The position numbers and the translations under genes were made by a program. From Sphagnum compactum (lineage: Eukaryota; Bryophyta; Sphagnopsida; Sphagnales): 64,000 nucleotides of DNA. How positions within the stretch are numbered: the first letter of the stretch is position 1; each line of letters starts with the position of its first letter. The notes under the pieces were generated by a model, which ran no database searches, was not told where the DNA came from, and was given only the letters and a program-made list of their open reading frames with translations. The stretch covers positions 3,720,001 through 3,784,000 of the forward strand of contig OZ234500.1 of the NCBI GenBank assembly GCA_965153455.1. The letters run 5' to 3'. Shown piece by piece: positions 47,027-59,240 of the stretch.

Positions 47027-48051
47027 GGTAACCAGCGGCGATCCTTCAGAGATGGAGAGTAGGAGATCTGTCTGTTGGGTGGATCAGCACCAAGCGTCGA
47101 AGCAGTAAAAAGCCAGACAGCCAGCCAAAGGAGAAACAAAAGCAGACGGAAACAAACTGCACAACAGGTCTGCTCGCAGCTCTAAGGTTTACGATGAAAA
47201 CGGAATCGCAATTTCAGAGAGAAAAGAAACCGAAGAAAAGAGACTGCAACAAAAGATCTAGAGAAAGCGAGCTCTTGAGCATTGTTTCTCCAAGAACCAC
47301 CACGCTGCGCTCGCAGTTTCCCGCCACGCAGAAGCGCGGACGACGTCTGCGGCTGCCTCCTGTCGACTCCGGACGCAAAGAGGCTTCCCACGGCAGCGAC
47401 GGCTAGGGATCTTAGACCTACTCTAAGGATCGTACGCCTATACTAGGGCATACCATTCCGCCCACTCGGCTCTTAAGAACCGGTGTTGGGCGGGTTGTGG
47501 AAAACAGGGATCGAACATCAAACCTCCTCGGCGGTTACCAGGACGGTTCTTTGAATAACCGTGGTCCCACATTTTTTAATTTTTAAAAAATAAAATCAAA
47601 GAACCAGTTCTGAAGCAGTGTTTTATTCTCAGCAATTTTTTGCACCCTGGACACCAAACAAAAAGGGGGGGAATATGATGTTGTAGATCTGCTTGGTTTT
47701 CTTCAAAAAACTTAGCTCAATAAATGAGAGAAAATTTGGACTTTGAAGAAATGTTGCTAGCTTTTATATTGCCCCCTAAAGTTTCTCACTACTTTGTTGG
47801 TGTTTGGAGGAAAAATTAGACATTGTTTTTTAAAAAAATTGTCACCAACAAATGCTAAATCTACCTTAGGATATTCGTAGCTACTCTTATTTTAGAATTG
47901 TAAAAAAAAAAAAAAAAGAGCAAAATTCTCCTGAATATCATCCGGCTATCTTCATGTGAACCTCTCAAAGTAATACCCTGATTGAAAATCTCATTGATTC
48001 TCATTTATGTGAGAACCGGATACGAAAGATCAGATCAAGGAAAATATAATA

Positions 48052-48775
48052 AAACTAGTGGGTACCCGTGACCTTTGGACACTGTGAAGTCCCATGGTTT
48101 CTTTAAACCAAGAGAGACACACACAAAGGCGCAAAGCAGCTATTTTTATTTTTATTTTATTTATTTTTTATGACAAAAATCCGTTGAAAAGTCCCCCATA
48201 AAAACACACATGGTGAAGCGAGCATTTTAGAAAAATTTCAAAAATAAAAATAAATCGTCACATTTCCAGGAGGGGAAAAAAAATAGTTTCCTGCATGATC
48301 ACTTTATCTAAAATCCATTACATGCCTGAAAATCCTATGGATCTTTGATGGTTGTGCGGGGAGACGGAGGATCCAGCGAGCGTGTGTCTCTCCACCACCA
48401 CGACCCGCACCTGGCGCTGGAACATTTCAGGCCAGGTGCGACTCATTTCGAAACCTCGTTTCTGTCATCTGGGGGGTTGCAGAATCGTGTCTCTCCGCCA
48501 CCACGACCCGCACCTGGCGCTGGAACATTTCAGGCCAGGTGCGACTCATTTCGAAACCTCGTTTCTGTCATCTGGGGGGTTGCAGAATCATGTCTCTCCG
48601 CCATCACAACCCGCACCTGGCGCTGGAACATTTCAGGCCAGGTGCGGCTCATTTCGAAACCTCGTTTCTGTCATCTGGGGGGTTGCAGAATCGGCCTCGC
48701 AGAGATTGTTAACGAGTTGGAATGGACAGGTTCAAACAGACACACTGACAGACCAAGTGAATTAATATATAAGAA
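48052..48775 (+). mobile_element. Putative short non-autonomous element, copy 1
   Basis: Begins ACTAGTGGGTACCCGT at 48053 and ends near GACAGACCAAGTGAATTAAT. The same start and a related end (GACAGACTTAGTGAAATAAT) bound the segment at 62649-63135, but the interior is different. Here the centre is the 103-bp x 3 tandem repeat. No coding capacity. The class is unknown; the boundaries are inferred from the shared ends only. Confidence 0.5.
48384..48692 (+). repeat. 103-bp tandem repeat x3
   Basis: Three nearly identical units start at 48384, 48487 and 48590. Each carries CACCTGGC..GCCAGGTG, an 8-bp hairpin (arms separated by about 15 nt), and ends with TCTGGGGGGTTGCAGAATC. The unit is not a multiple of three, so the same peptides recur in rotating frames, producing spurious open frames. 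Confidence 0.95.
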
Positions 48776-48877
48776 TATATAGGATATGGAGACCTGAGTC
48801 AGATAAAAACTCTTTATCCGAATCAGGTTCTCAAGGTGCAGTGTACAAGGTTTAATGCACAACCGTTAAACAAGATT

Positions 48878-48960
48878 ATACATTTAATGCGCAAGGTTCG
48901 AGCTAATTACAATAATTGTATTCTTAAGAGCAGTGAAAATATATTTAGCAGCAGTGGAGG
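48878..48960 (+). repeat. Short dispersed repeat with box-B-like motif, copy 2
   Basis: Matches 6877-6957: ATTTAATGCGCAAGGTTCGAG, then AGCAGTGAAAAT and AGCAGCAGTGGAGG. Confidence 0.5.
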
Positions 48961-49085
48961 CGTTCAGGAAAAGGGAAAGACAGGATGAAACTCAGTTTAC
49001 CACAAAAGTGAAAATACATGTAACAACAGCGGAGGCGCTTAGGAAAAGGGAAAGTCAGGATGAAACTCAGTTTACCATAAAAATA
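48936..49085 (+). repeat. 75-bp tandem duplication
   Basis: GGAGGCG.T.AGGAAAAGGGAA followed by CAGGATGAAACTCAGTTTACC occurs at 48956 and 49031. Confidence 0.85.
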
Positions 49086-50139
49086 GATGGTCTTGTGAGT
49101 TTCAAAACTCTCCCTCAAAAATACTATATATTATCAATGTTTACAAACATTAATTCAAAGTTTTTCAATATGTGAGTTTTTTTTTTTAATTGAACAATTT
49201 AGGTCACATGTCTCTAGGTTCACTTAGAAGAACTAATTCTCATTGAATTAGTCCACTTTAACCTTACATTCATTATACCATTCCAAAAGAAAAAAATTGC
49301 ACCCATATTTAACATAGATCATGATGCAAATTTATGAGCCTATTATCATAAATTATGGATTGTGAGTACAAACGTTGGCCTAGTTTAGAAAGTTCATTTT
49401 GAGATGTATTGTTTGAGAAATGTTAAATATATGTTTTTGAAAACTTTAATCAGTTTTATGACAACATATAGTCATAATGTTTAAAAGTGACTAAATTTTA
49501 TTTAGGTTTTAACCAATGTTGGGTGGTTTATAGGAAAAGTTTACATGATAAAAAAAATTAACAATCATGAGAATTTTAAAATTTGAAAAATAATAAACCA
49601 TGCAATCACAATTATTCGTAAATATCTTCAAAAGTTGATTAGTGCGAGTTCTTTCATTTATTTGACCTTCCATCTAAAAACTTAAGTATACATAGATATA
49701 CTATAGAATTAACCAAAGAACCAATGGTGAAAATCAAACTCAAATATGAAATCACAAAATTATAAATAACATTTTTTGAATGTTATGTGTGTAAATGGTG
49801 ATTTTCAAATCTTGACCTACACATTCACTTACAATTGTTTGAATTTTTGAAGTGTGAAATGTTTTATAACAATTGATTATTACAATAAACACTAAAGTAA
49901 CAAATTAAATACCGACGCAACACAATTACAATACAATATAATATAATGCCTAGCAGGAAAAAAAAAAAGATTTTTCTATTATACCCACAATTTTTTGTTA
50001 AAAACATTTACATTATTTTCAAAGAAAAAACTAATAACAATGATTAGAATCTTCCTTATAGCCCAAAGGTTCTAAGTTCAAAGGTTTTCTTATATTATTT
50101 TATTCATCCATGAACGAAATGGATGAAAATAAATTGTCC

Positions 50140-50700
50140 TTGGGCAATTTTTTTAAAAGTTAGTTGTCGAAGAACAATTTTTTAAAAGAGAACCATGTTC
50201 TTGAAGGAATAAGGGCTTAAGTTGCCTAAGGAAACAATCATGTTTTGGAAGGAGAAAGAGGTTTAAATTGCTTCAAGGAACAACCACATTTTCGAACGAA
50301 CAAGGGTTTAAATTGTCCCAAGGAACAACCATGTTCAGAAGGGAAAAAAACTCATTTTTCTCAGAGACACAATTGTTTCACAAGGAGAAAAAGGGCTTAA
50401 GTTGCTACCTATGACAACTTGAGAAAAAAAATGTTGAAGTTATTCTTGAAGGCAATTTAAGTTCCTTTTCCCCTAAACATGATTGTTTCTTGGGAAAAAA
50501 ATATTTAAATTATTCCTCAGAGCAACTTAAACTCTTTCTTCATGGGGACATGATTGTTCATCGAGGAGAAGGGCACTTTCCCTAAGGAGCAATGTACTTT
50601 CCTTGAAAACAGATTTAAATTCCCTAAAAAAAACATGGGAGAAAAGCACTTTTGTCTAAGGAACAATGTACTTTCCTCGAGAAAAGGTTTAAGTTCCTAA
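50140..50700 (+). repeat. Degenerate tandem repeat (AAGGAACAACCATGTT..)
   Basis: About eight diverged units of roughly 60-75 bp carry AAGGAACAA.CATGTTC, GAAGGA.AAAGGG and TTTAAATTGC. It is related in style to 18640-18990. Confidence 0.6.
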
Positions 50701-53221
50701 AAAAAAAATGATCCAAATCTTTTTTCAATCATAATCATTTCATGTTTGTTTTTATATTTTTTGAAAACATCTTGAGGAGACCTACACTTTATAATTGAAA
50801 GAACTACAATCAAAATTCATATGCAAAAATTATGATCACACAAAGTTTCAAAGACATTTATTTTTTTAGGAACATGGTTGTTAAATTAGATTAGGTATTC
50901 CATGTTTTAATGTATAATTAATTGAAACATTTAATTTCATTTAATTATCATTTTTTAAACACTCAAATAATTATTCATAAAAATCACAACTAAATAAGAA
51001 AAACGACTAAATTGGTGACATATATAATCATATTTTTTTTGTAATCATTGATTCATGTTTTTCATGTAATGTAATTTCCTGTTTGCTTTAGAGTAATTTT
51101 TATAAATTATAAATTGAATGAAAATACACACAAATAATTATAATAAGAATGACATCTTGAACATACACTTGGTGGACCAAAACATTTTGTTTGATGAATA
51201 TGAATCATCAAATGTTTCAAGTGAAATTTGAATATTGTAAATGCATTCATTTATTAGTCATGATTGTTGTCATTGTTTTAATTGTTGTGGGTTACTAGTT
51301 GTTTATGCATTCGCCAAGAATTTTTTAAATTCATCAACACATTATTTCATGACAAGAACACACTAGTTTTACAAAATCATACATAAATATATGCGTTCAA
51401 ATCTACAAAAATCAAAAATATCTTCAATTATTGTTAAACATGTTTTACACTTTTGGTGTGAAATAATTTCTCTATTGCAAATAATTTCACTACGACAATC
51501 TAACAAGAAAACCCATGCACGGTAATTTTGTGAAAAAATGAGTCATATTAATCCAAATTGAATAATTATTATGCTTTAGATTGCTTGGAATCATCATTTG
51601 GATTAATGTAGAATTCAAAATCTGCATTTTTAAAAATAACCCTTGGATAAATGTAAAGATAATAAGTTATAAAATCCAAAAAAATAAAAATATAATATAA
51701 AGCTAAAAAAAATGTAATTGAAACATAAAATTTGTGTAATGCTTGCATGTCATGCTACCTTCTAATGATAATTCCTTACTCTTGTGTTTTAGGAAAATGA
51801 GTCGGGTGTGGCTTTTTTTATTGTGAATTTACACTATTCCATCTTTGAAATTTCTCAAAACTTGATTGATGTTTTTACTATCACAAAGTTCCTTCCTTTG
51901 ATGACATTACCATCAATGTAATTCTTGTTTTTTTAAATTATAGTCAAGTTTTTAACATTTCATAAGATTGGAGTTTTACCTTGAAAGTTTTAATAAACGT
52001 TTTGTGAAATTCAAATGTGCATTGTGCCCCATCCATTGGTAAGTCGACTTCTTCTTTTGCCATCTATGGCTTAGATTTTACCAAGTTTGAGCACACTAAT
52101 ATTTGAAATTATTTTTTGTGATGACAATTATCAATTTGGATTTATCTTCGGTATCAAAATAAACAATTCAAAGTAAATTTCATGTTTTCTAAAGGTACAA
52201 AAAACTCATTATGCCCGTGAAAGTTCATTCTTAGTTTTAGTGGTACATATTGTGAAAGTTATTTGTTAAACTACATTTTTTTCCACACATAACTGTTAAT
52301 AATTGTTGCATGTGTTTGTTCTATTTGAAATTTTCATAGAGAAGTGACATTGTGAAAAAACTAAATATTTCTTATTTGGCCCTTAAATATTGTTTATCAC
52401 ATTCAACATGATGTACAATAATTTTTCAATCCCCACCCAATAAACATGGAAAATGTAGTAGTATAAGGCAAGAAACTATTCAAATTCAACCACCTATGCC
52501 AACCATCATAGTTAACCAATGGGTAATAATCATTTGACTATGTTAATGCCTTTTACATACATTGGATCCTCCACAAATTTAATTTGCCCAAATGACATTT
52601 ATTGACCCCAAACCAGCATATAAATGTTCGACTTCATTTGACATATATTATGAACCAATCCCTTAATATTACTATTATAATTATTATTACCTAAATTTTA
52701 GAAATAATAATATGATACCTTGGTTAGTTGTAAAATTATCATCAAAACAAACAAAAATCATTAGATTTTCAAGTAAGTTGGTTCTTACATTAAATGAGGT
52801 TTGAACATAAGATCCTTTCAAAGTAAACTTAAAGGATTAAGGAAAAGAAGTGACATACTTAGACTCGGGAATGAGATAGTTATTTTTGAAGTTATTTCTA
52901 GAAATGTCCAAAGACGTCGACAAGATAAGAATTATCTCTATGGGTTACCCTAAGGTTAGTTTCCTCATTAAATAATCCTTAAAATAGTGAAATGAAATTT
53001 TGTGAAGATATGAAAGTTGACGTGTTGAAAATCATAATAATAATAATAATAGGCTACACTCTGAATAATTTCATTACTTATATCACAATATTATAGTAGA
53101 TGATGAAAAAATATGCAATTTCAAAATTGGAAAAAAAAAAGCATTTTTTGGAAAAATAAAATAAAATAAAATAAAATAATTCGTTTTGTCAACATGGAAA
53201 CTGATTTTGGGGTTAATACCA

Positions 53222-53485
53222 AAACGTGGCCCGGGATTGGCTCTTTGTTGTGCACACCCACACAATAGGGCAACAAAAAAAAAGATTCAAGACTAAAAAA
53301 AGGCAGCCCGGGATTGGCTCTTTGTTGTACACAAAATAGGGCCAAAACAAAAGATTCTATTCTTTCGGGCAGGTCCTCAAACAGCGGGCGGGCAAGTCTC
53401 CTTGTTGTTTTTAGAAAACCTCTGTTTGTTTTTTTTTTCAATAACAATACCAAAGGGCAGCCCGGGATTGGCTCTTTGTTGCAAA
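53222..53485 (+). promoter_or_regulatory. Three copies of a ~26-bp motif upstream of the NIN-like gene
   Basis: GCCCGGGATTGGCTCTTTGT followed by TG occurs three times in the same orientation (starts at about 53230, 53307 and 53460), each preceded by GGC(A)G or GGC. The spacing is irregular (about 77 and 153 bp) and the sequence between copies is only partly shared. Each copy holds an inverted CCAAT box (ATTGG). The copies lie 410-640 bp before the NIN-like start codon. Confidence 0.7.
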
Positions 53486-53613
53486 TGCGAGTGTTTTTTG
53501 GCTTTGTTTTTCCTGCAGCGCTGTTTCCTCCAGACCTCCGCAGTTTTCCTTCGTTGCGTAAAGCGTGGTGGCGATGGAGGAGTGAAAGCAGGAGGAGAAA
53601 AAGGAAGAGGAGC

Positions 53614-53721
53614 ATGGCGGTGAATGAAGAGAACAGTCATGAAGGACGAAGAGAAGAAGAAGAAGAAGAAGGAGAAGAAAACGAAGAAGAAACAGCAGCA
53701 GTACTGGTGGTACCTGTATAG
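53614..53721 (+). other. Upstream open frame in the NIN-like leader (35 residues)
   Basis: Starts MAVNEENSHEGRRE and continues as a strongly acidic Glu run before VLVVPV and TAG at 53719-53721. It ends 148 nt before the main ATG. If the mRNA begins near the repeated motifs, this uORF would be read first and could lower translation of the main protein. No transcript start is visible, so this is inference. Confidence 0.4.
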
Positions 53722-53868
53722 CTTTTGATTTTTGTTCTCGGTCTTCTAGTTGGTTTTTTGTGTGGCAAGAGGTATTGTTGTTGCTGCTGCTGCTGCGACG
53801 CTTGATGTTGCGGGAATCATCGAAGAAGGTTGAAAGAAGACGAAAAAGAAGGTGTTGTTGAGAGAGAA

Positions 53869-56800
53869 ATGGATGTGCCGGCGCCGCATGGAAGGTTTGA
53901 ACACGCTGCAGAGCGATTTGGGGTGAGCGATATGGTGGCTTTGAGTCAGCAGTGGTCTCCGGTAGGGTTTTCGAACTCGTCGTCGGGGGATTTGAAGTCT
54001 TTACTCGATGAAGCGGTGTTGTTGTCGGATTTCATGGATTTAGAGCCCCTGTACGAGCAAGCAGCAGGAGGAGGAGGAGACCCGTGGGTGACAACATCAG
54101 CAGCAGCAGCAGTAGGGGATTTGAGCTTCCCATATGTGAGCTTCTCACCTGGCTTCAATCCCACTGGTTTTTCTCCTCCTTCTCTTCCCAATTCCCAAGC
54201 ACCACCTCCTGCTGCTGCTGATACATTTACTGTTGCTCCTTCTTCACAATCCAATTCCGCTTTCGCAGTTCCTTCACAGCTTTCTCCAGGGGATTGTGTT
54301 CTCCAGTGTGCACGATCCCCATTGTCCTCTGGACTTGCAGAGCTCTTGGATCAATCTCAACAGGTACCTGGTGGTGGTTGGGGGGGACCTCTCACCTCTG
54401 ACTTATTCTCTACCTCGCTTACCCCTAGGTCAGAAGACTGCTTTGCAGAGTTAGCACAGCTGCTGCTTTCTGGGCAGCCATCAGGTGCTCCAGCAGATGA
54501 TGGAGGAGGGGGAGGTTGTGTTGCTGAAACTTGCAGCAATGGAAGAAGGGACCCTTCATGTGTAGAAAATGGTGAACAAGACTCAAGATCAGGTGCCAGG
54601 TTGGGGCATGAAGGGAGCTATAGTCCGGTGCCAGTGCCATGTACAAGTGCTGATTTATCTGGAGGTGGCAAAAGAGTGTACTCTTTGCAGGATGAATACC
54701 CTAGAATGCCCAAGCCTGTAGACAGTGAAGTTGTTTCTGCAGGGCAGAAGAGAAAGGTCAAAAGAGCAGCTGATGGGCACATTGGTAGCAATCAAAAGCA
54801 CATTAATCTGGTGGAGACATCTGTTCCTTTCAAGCAACAAATGATGCAAGCCTTGCAAATTATTGGGGGATCATGTGCAGATGTACTAGCTCAGGTTTGG
54901 ATGCCAGTCACGAAAAAGGATGGTTTAGTTGTTCTTGTCACAAAAGAGCAACCATTTGTTCTCAAGCACTGTAATGACCAGCTTTGGTACTATAGGAGTA
55001 TTAGTGAGCAGTACAACTTTGCAGTCGCAGGAGGACACCCTGGCCTTCCTGGTCGCGTTTTCCTCCATCACGTTCCAGAGTGGACGCCAAATGTGCAGTT
55101 CTACAGCAGCCAGGAGTTTCTTCGTGTGAAGTATGCGCAGGAATTCGATGTGCGTGGCACTCTTGCTGTGCCTGTGTTTGAGCCTGCCTCGCATACTTGT
55201 CTTGCAGTTATTGAGCTTGTCAGGATGTCTGAAAAGGTTGAGTATGCTCCTGAAATAGGCATCATATGTGAAGCACTGCGGACTGTGAACTTGGCCTGTT
55301 CAGATGGTGTGGAATTTCCTGTCCAGGATACCATACATCGCATGCAGACTCAGGGTCGTCAGGCTGCATTGGTGGAGATAGCAGAGGTGTTGACAGCTGT
55401 GTGTGAAACCCACAAACTGCCACTGGCTCAGACTTGGGTGCCTGGTAGCCATCAGGTGATTGATGATAGCAGTGGGAAAACGCAGATCGAGAAGGGTGTC
55501 AGTAGCAGCACAAGTAGTCATGGCAATCGAGTGTTTCTACGCACAGGAGATGGCCCTCATTATTTAACCGATCACAACTTGCAGGGATTTCGCCATGCCT
55601 GTTTGGAACACTTTCTGGAAAAGGGTCAAGGGGTTGCTGGGAAGGCATTTCAGTCCAATCATCCTTGTTTTGTAAGTGATGTCAAGAACTACTCTAAGGT
55701 TGAGTATCCCCTGGGACATTATGCCCGGTTGTTTTCCCTGGGTGCAGCTGTTGCTATCAGGCTTCGAAGCATGTATACAGGTACTGATGACTTTGTACTG
55801 GAGTTTTTCCTACCTCTGAAATGTAACAACAGCCAAGATCAGCAAGTGCTGTTGAACTCTCTCTCTGTCATCATGCAGCGGGTCTGTAGGAGCTTACGCA
55901 CTGTCACTGACAACGAGCTTGAGGAAGAGAAGTCAGCTGTGCATCTTGAAGGAACAGAGGTGGACAGCAAGTCACCTGAGCTTGCTGGTGAAGGTGCATT
56001 GGTTGTCCATGCGTCCATGCCAGTTGTAGAGGATATGCTGAAAGTTCACACACCACCAAGTCAGCAAACACAAGAACCCACAGCATTGCAAGACCAGCAA
56101 CAGCAGGTGATAGCCACATTGCAATGTCAATTGCCACATCAGGAGTCACATGACTGGGTTGAAGAGTTACACACTGAAGAAGTAAGACAGCCAATGGAGG
56201 AAGTGCAACAGCAGGAGTTTGCATCTAACCAGGAGCAAGGTGTTGAGGCATCCACATCCACAAGTCTGGCTCAGGATATTGCAAATACCAGACAGAGGCT
56301 TGATAGGAGGCGAGGAACAACTGAGAAAACTATTGGCCTCAATGTCTTGCAGCAGTACTTTGCAGGCAGCCTAAAGGATGCAGCCAAGAGCATTGGTGGT
56401 CTGTTCCTGTCTTCCTTGAACCTAAGACTGTCTAGTGATCATTTTGTTCAGTCTGTTGATAAAAGATCCCTCTGTAGCTTCCTGGTCTGGGGAATTTTGC
56501 ATCAGCCCTACAATCTCACCAACCAAATATCCTCTGTTGCTGTGCATGTGAAGAAACTTGGCTTATCTCAGGAGACGATAAAAGAACTGGAAACAAACCT
56601 TATCCTTCTGAACAAATATGCAATCCTTGCAGAATGGATGTTTGTTTTGCAAGTGTTGACTTTTTTTTTCTTACTTAAGAGAACTTTACTGTCAAACTGT
56701 TTGCAGTTTGTCCAACAACATTGAAGAGAATTTGTCGCCAACATGGGATCTCAAGGTGGCCATCTCGGAAAATAAACAAAGTTAGCCGGTCCCTGAAAAA

Positions 56801-58004
56801 GTTGCAGGGTGTAATTGATTCAGTTCCAGTTGCAGATGGCACCCTGTGCATCAATCCACACAGTGCAGATCTTGTGTCAGCAAATGTTGCACCTGCCATA
56901 ATGATGCAAGCACAAGAGCAAGAAGAGGTTCCTGCTGGGAAAAGGAACTTGTCACAATCATGTAGTGTTCCCCCTCTAAATCATTGTGATACCAATACTG
57001 ACACCGACCAGCCACTAGCTCTGAAGGATGCTCCACTGTCTTTTCAAGCAGTGCATGTGTCAAATAAACAATCAGCTGGAACTGGTGTGGAATCTCTGAA
57101 GCATAGTGATGAGAACTCTGGTGAAAGTACAGGTGCTGGACATGATTCCACAAACTCAGAAAGTGGACAGAGGTGTAGTGCCTTGTTGTCAAAACATGAG
57201 TCAGCAGATGCTTCTCTGACAGCTGAAGAGCCAATAATAACTGCTGGTGCTAGAACTGACATGCCAGCTCAAAATTCGCCAGCTCTGGCAATGGGCAAGG
57301 GGAGTTCTAACAGAAGCCTCCATGAAAGGTCACCTGGGCAGAGCTTGTTCTCTAAGTTTGTTGGAGGTGCTTCTTTGGGAACTGTAGCTGGATCTAGGCT
57401 GTCTGTTTCCATATGTGCAGAATCTCGAGTCCACGGTGGTGCTAGTGCCTTGACAGCACTGAAGGGCTTTCAAGGTCCATCATCAAGCAGACAAAATGCC
57501 TCAGTGAGATCCTCTAGAACGTTTGGAGAGGCCAATTATGTACAGGATGAGCCTGGAGATGACAGGGAAGTGAATTGTCAGATGGATGGTGAGGACTCAG
57601 AACCATCTGGTGCCTCCAATGCATTGGGTGCCAGTGACTGCAGCTTTCCATTATCTGGTGTTGGGGGTGCTTATGGCAAGAGGTGGTCAATCTTGCCTGA
57701 AGTCAAGAGAGTCACAGTGAAGGCTACATTGGGTTCGGACACTGTGCGGTTCAAGCTTCCATTAGATGCTGGATATCTGGAATTGAGGAGAGCAATCAGT
57801 TCTAAACTGGAATTGGAAGAGCAAACACTCCATCTCAAGTACCTAGATGATGAAGATGAATGGATGTTGCTTAATTCTGATGCTGATCTGATGGAATGTA
57901 TCGAAGTAATGCAAACCAGGGGGGCACATATTATCAAGCTCATGGTCCACAGTAGCCACTCAACCAAAATTCCACATGACAACCTGAATAGCAGGACATT
58001 GTAA
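53869..58004 (+). CDS. NIN-like protein (NLP) transcription factor, RWP-RK and PB1
   Basis: Two exons, 53869..56398 and 56707..58004, with a 308-bp GT-AG intron joined in phase 1 (G|TT, Val), give about 1,275 residues, long for the family. The start [18 protein letters not shown] is the first ATG in frame. A Ser/Pro/Gly-rich N-terminus precedes the NLP GAF-like region ([47 protein letters not shown]). The RWP-RK DNA-binding domain spans the intron: [40 protein letters not shown] and [14 protein letters not shown], at about residues 814-870. A PB1 domain ([17 protein letters not shown] ... [19 protein letters not shown]) lies near the C-terminus at about 1178-1260. NLPs are nuclear master regulators of nitrate responses; PB1 mediates oligomerisation. 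The first-exon frame reads on through the intron to 56724, which would give a protein without a complete RWP-RK domain if the intron were kept. Confidence 0.95.
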
Positions 58005-58532
58005 CAGCGTGTTTAGTGTCAGCTTTTGAAACAGATCTCCCTAGGCATCTGTAGTTATTTACAGGATGGAAGTGGGGGGCCTCATCCAGTCCAAATCGGA
58101 ATGGGGCCTTTTTGTAACTCGATCCTACACTTAGTAAAACATTTGGGGGAGAATACGTCAGGCATAATCAGTTGCTCTTGCTAATTTCTTTGTACATTTA
58201 TGCAGGTTGTAAGAGGAATCATGCACAGTGTCAGCTGCTCAAACTTGTTGATTTCTTTGTACATTTTACATATCTCTGAGATTGCAGAGGTATCTCCACA
58301 ACACCTTAAACTCATCATGCACATTTACATTTGTATATTTTATGAAGACTAGAGGATCTCAAAGCAGGCATCAGTTGCTAGGCTTTCTTGATTGTGAATG
58401 CACAGATGCTTATCAAGGAGCAAGCATGGAGTGAACCATCGCCGAGAAGCTACTGATATCAACTTGTCAGAGCCCATTGGAGGTACTCCAAGGCCACCTG
58501 ATGACAGTCTGATCCAGGGTTTTTTGTTTTCA

Positions 58533-58605
58533 ATTTTGTGAGGTAGCTGAAGTGGTGACCATCCATAAGATGATTTAGCTGGATTTGGCTACCTACTAGA
58601 TATGA
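58533..58605 (+). repeat. Short dispersed repeat, copy 3 of 3
   Basis: CAATTTTGTGAGGTAGCTGA then GTGGTGACCATCCATAAGAT matches 23041-23110 directly and 29328-29388 in reverse. Confidence 0.65.
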
Positions 58606-58833
58606 AAGTAGAAAAAAAACCAGAATATTTTCAGGTCCAAGGTCCAAACTCCAAACCTAGTGCTTAAAGACTGTACTTCATTCAAACTACTAACTACAGG
58701 CCATTTTCTTGCCGTCTGTGGAGAAGCTTTTAAGTCTGAAATTCATCCTCCACATTTCATACATGGGGGAGAATCTGGGAATGGCTCCTTTTTCTTGGGT
58801 GGTGTGGAGTGGGGAAGGAGGGCGGAATTTCTG

Positions 58834-58867
<34 letters not shown>

Positions 58868-58869
58868 AA

Positions 58870-59240
58870 TTGTACTGGAAATTTAGAAAATTTTGAGAAC
58901 AAAATTGGAAAATTTCACCAAACTCTCAAAAGCACAAAATTGGCAGAATTGGGAAATATCATGTTTTTACTGCAAATTTGGAAAATAATGATAAAAATTT
59001 GGAAATAATTGCCAAACTACTGAAACCACAAATCTGGAAAGAAGTGGATTTTTTTCATAGATGCAAATTTGGAAAAACTTGGGGAATTTCACCAAACTCT
59101 TGGAACCACAAAATTGGAAAATTCTAACTGAAAATTAAAGACTTGAAAAACTCTATTCTCTTACTGCAAATTCAGAAAAAAAATGACAAAAATTTGGAAA
59201 TTTTCATCAAACTCTCGAAACCACAAAATTTTTCAGAATT
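58870..59240 (+). repeat. Degenerate tandem repeat (AAATTTGGAAA..CACCAAACTCT)
   Basis: About four units of 90-100 bp carry ACTGCAAATTTGGAAAA, then AATTTCACCAAACTCT and GAAACCACAAAATTGG. It follows the T27A9 tract directly. Confidence 0.7.

Larger units (their letters stand above)
47027..53200. other. Gene-free AT-rich region with repeats
   Basis: Apart from the promoter side of the glutaredoxin gene, it holds an element with tandem repeats (48052-48775), a 75-bp tandem duplication (48936-49085), and a degenerate repeat at 50140-50700. From about 49200 to 53100 it is very AT-rich with no open frame of note. Confidence 0.5.

Noticed and set aside
48345-48782. Two overlapping plus-strand open frames with repeated peptides
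   Set aside because: Artefact of a 103-bp unit that is not a multiple of three and lacks stops; not a repeat protein and not a CRISPR array (no spacers).
53121-53615. 164-residue minus-strand open frame
   Set aside because: Translation of the repeated promoter motif (QQRANPG peptides) and T-rich DNA on the antisense strand.
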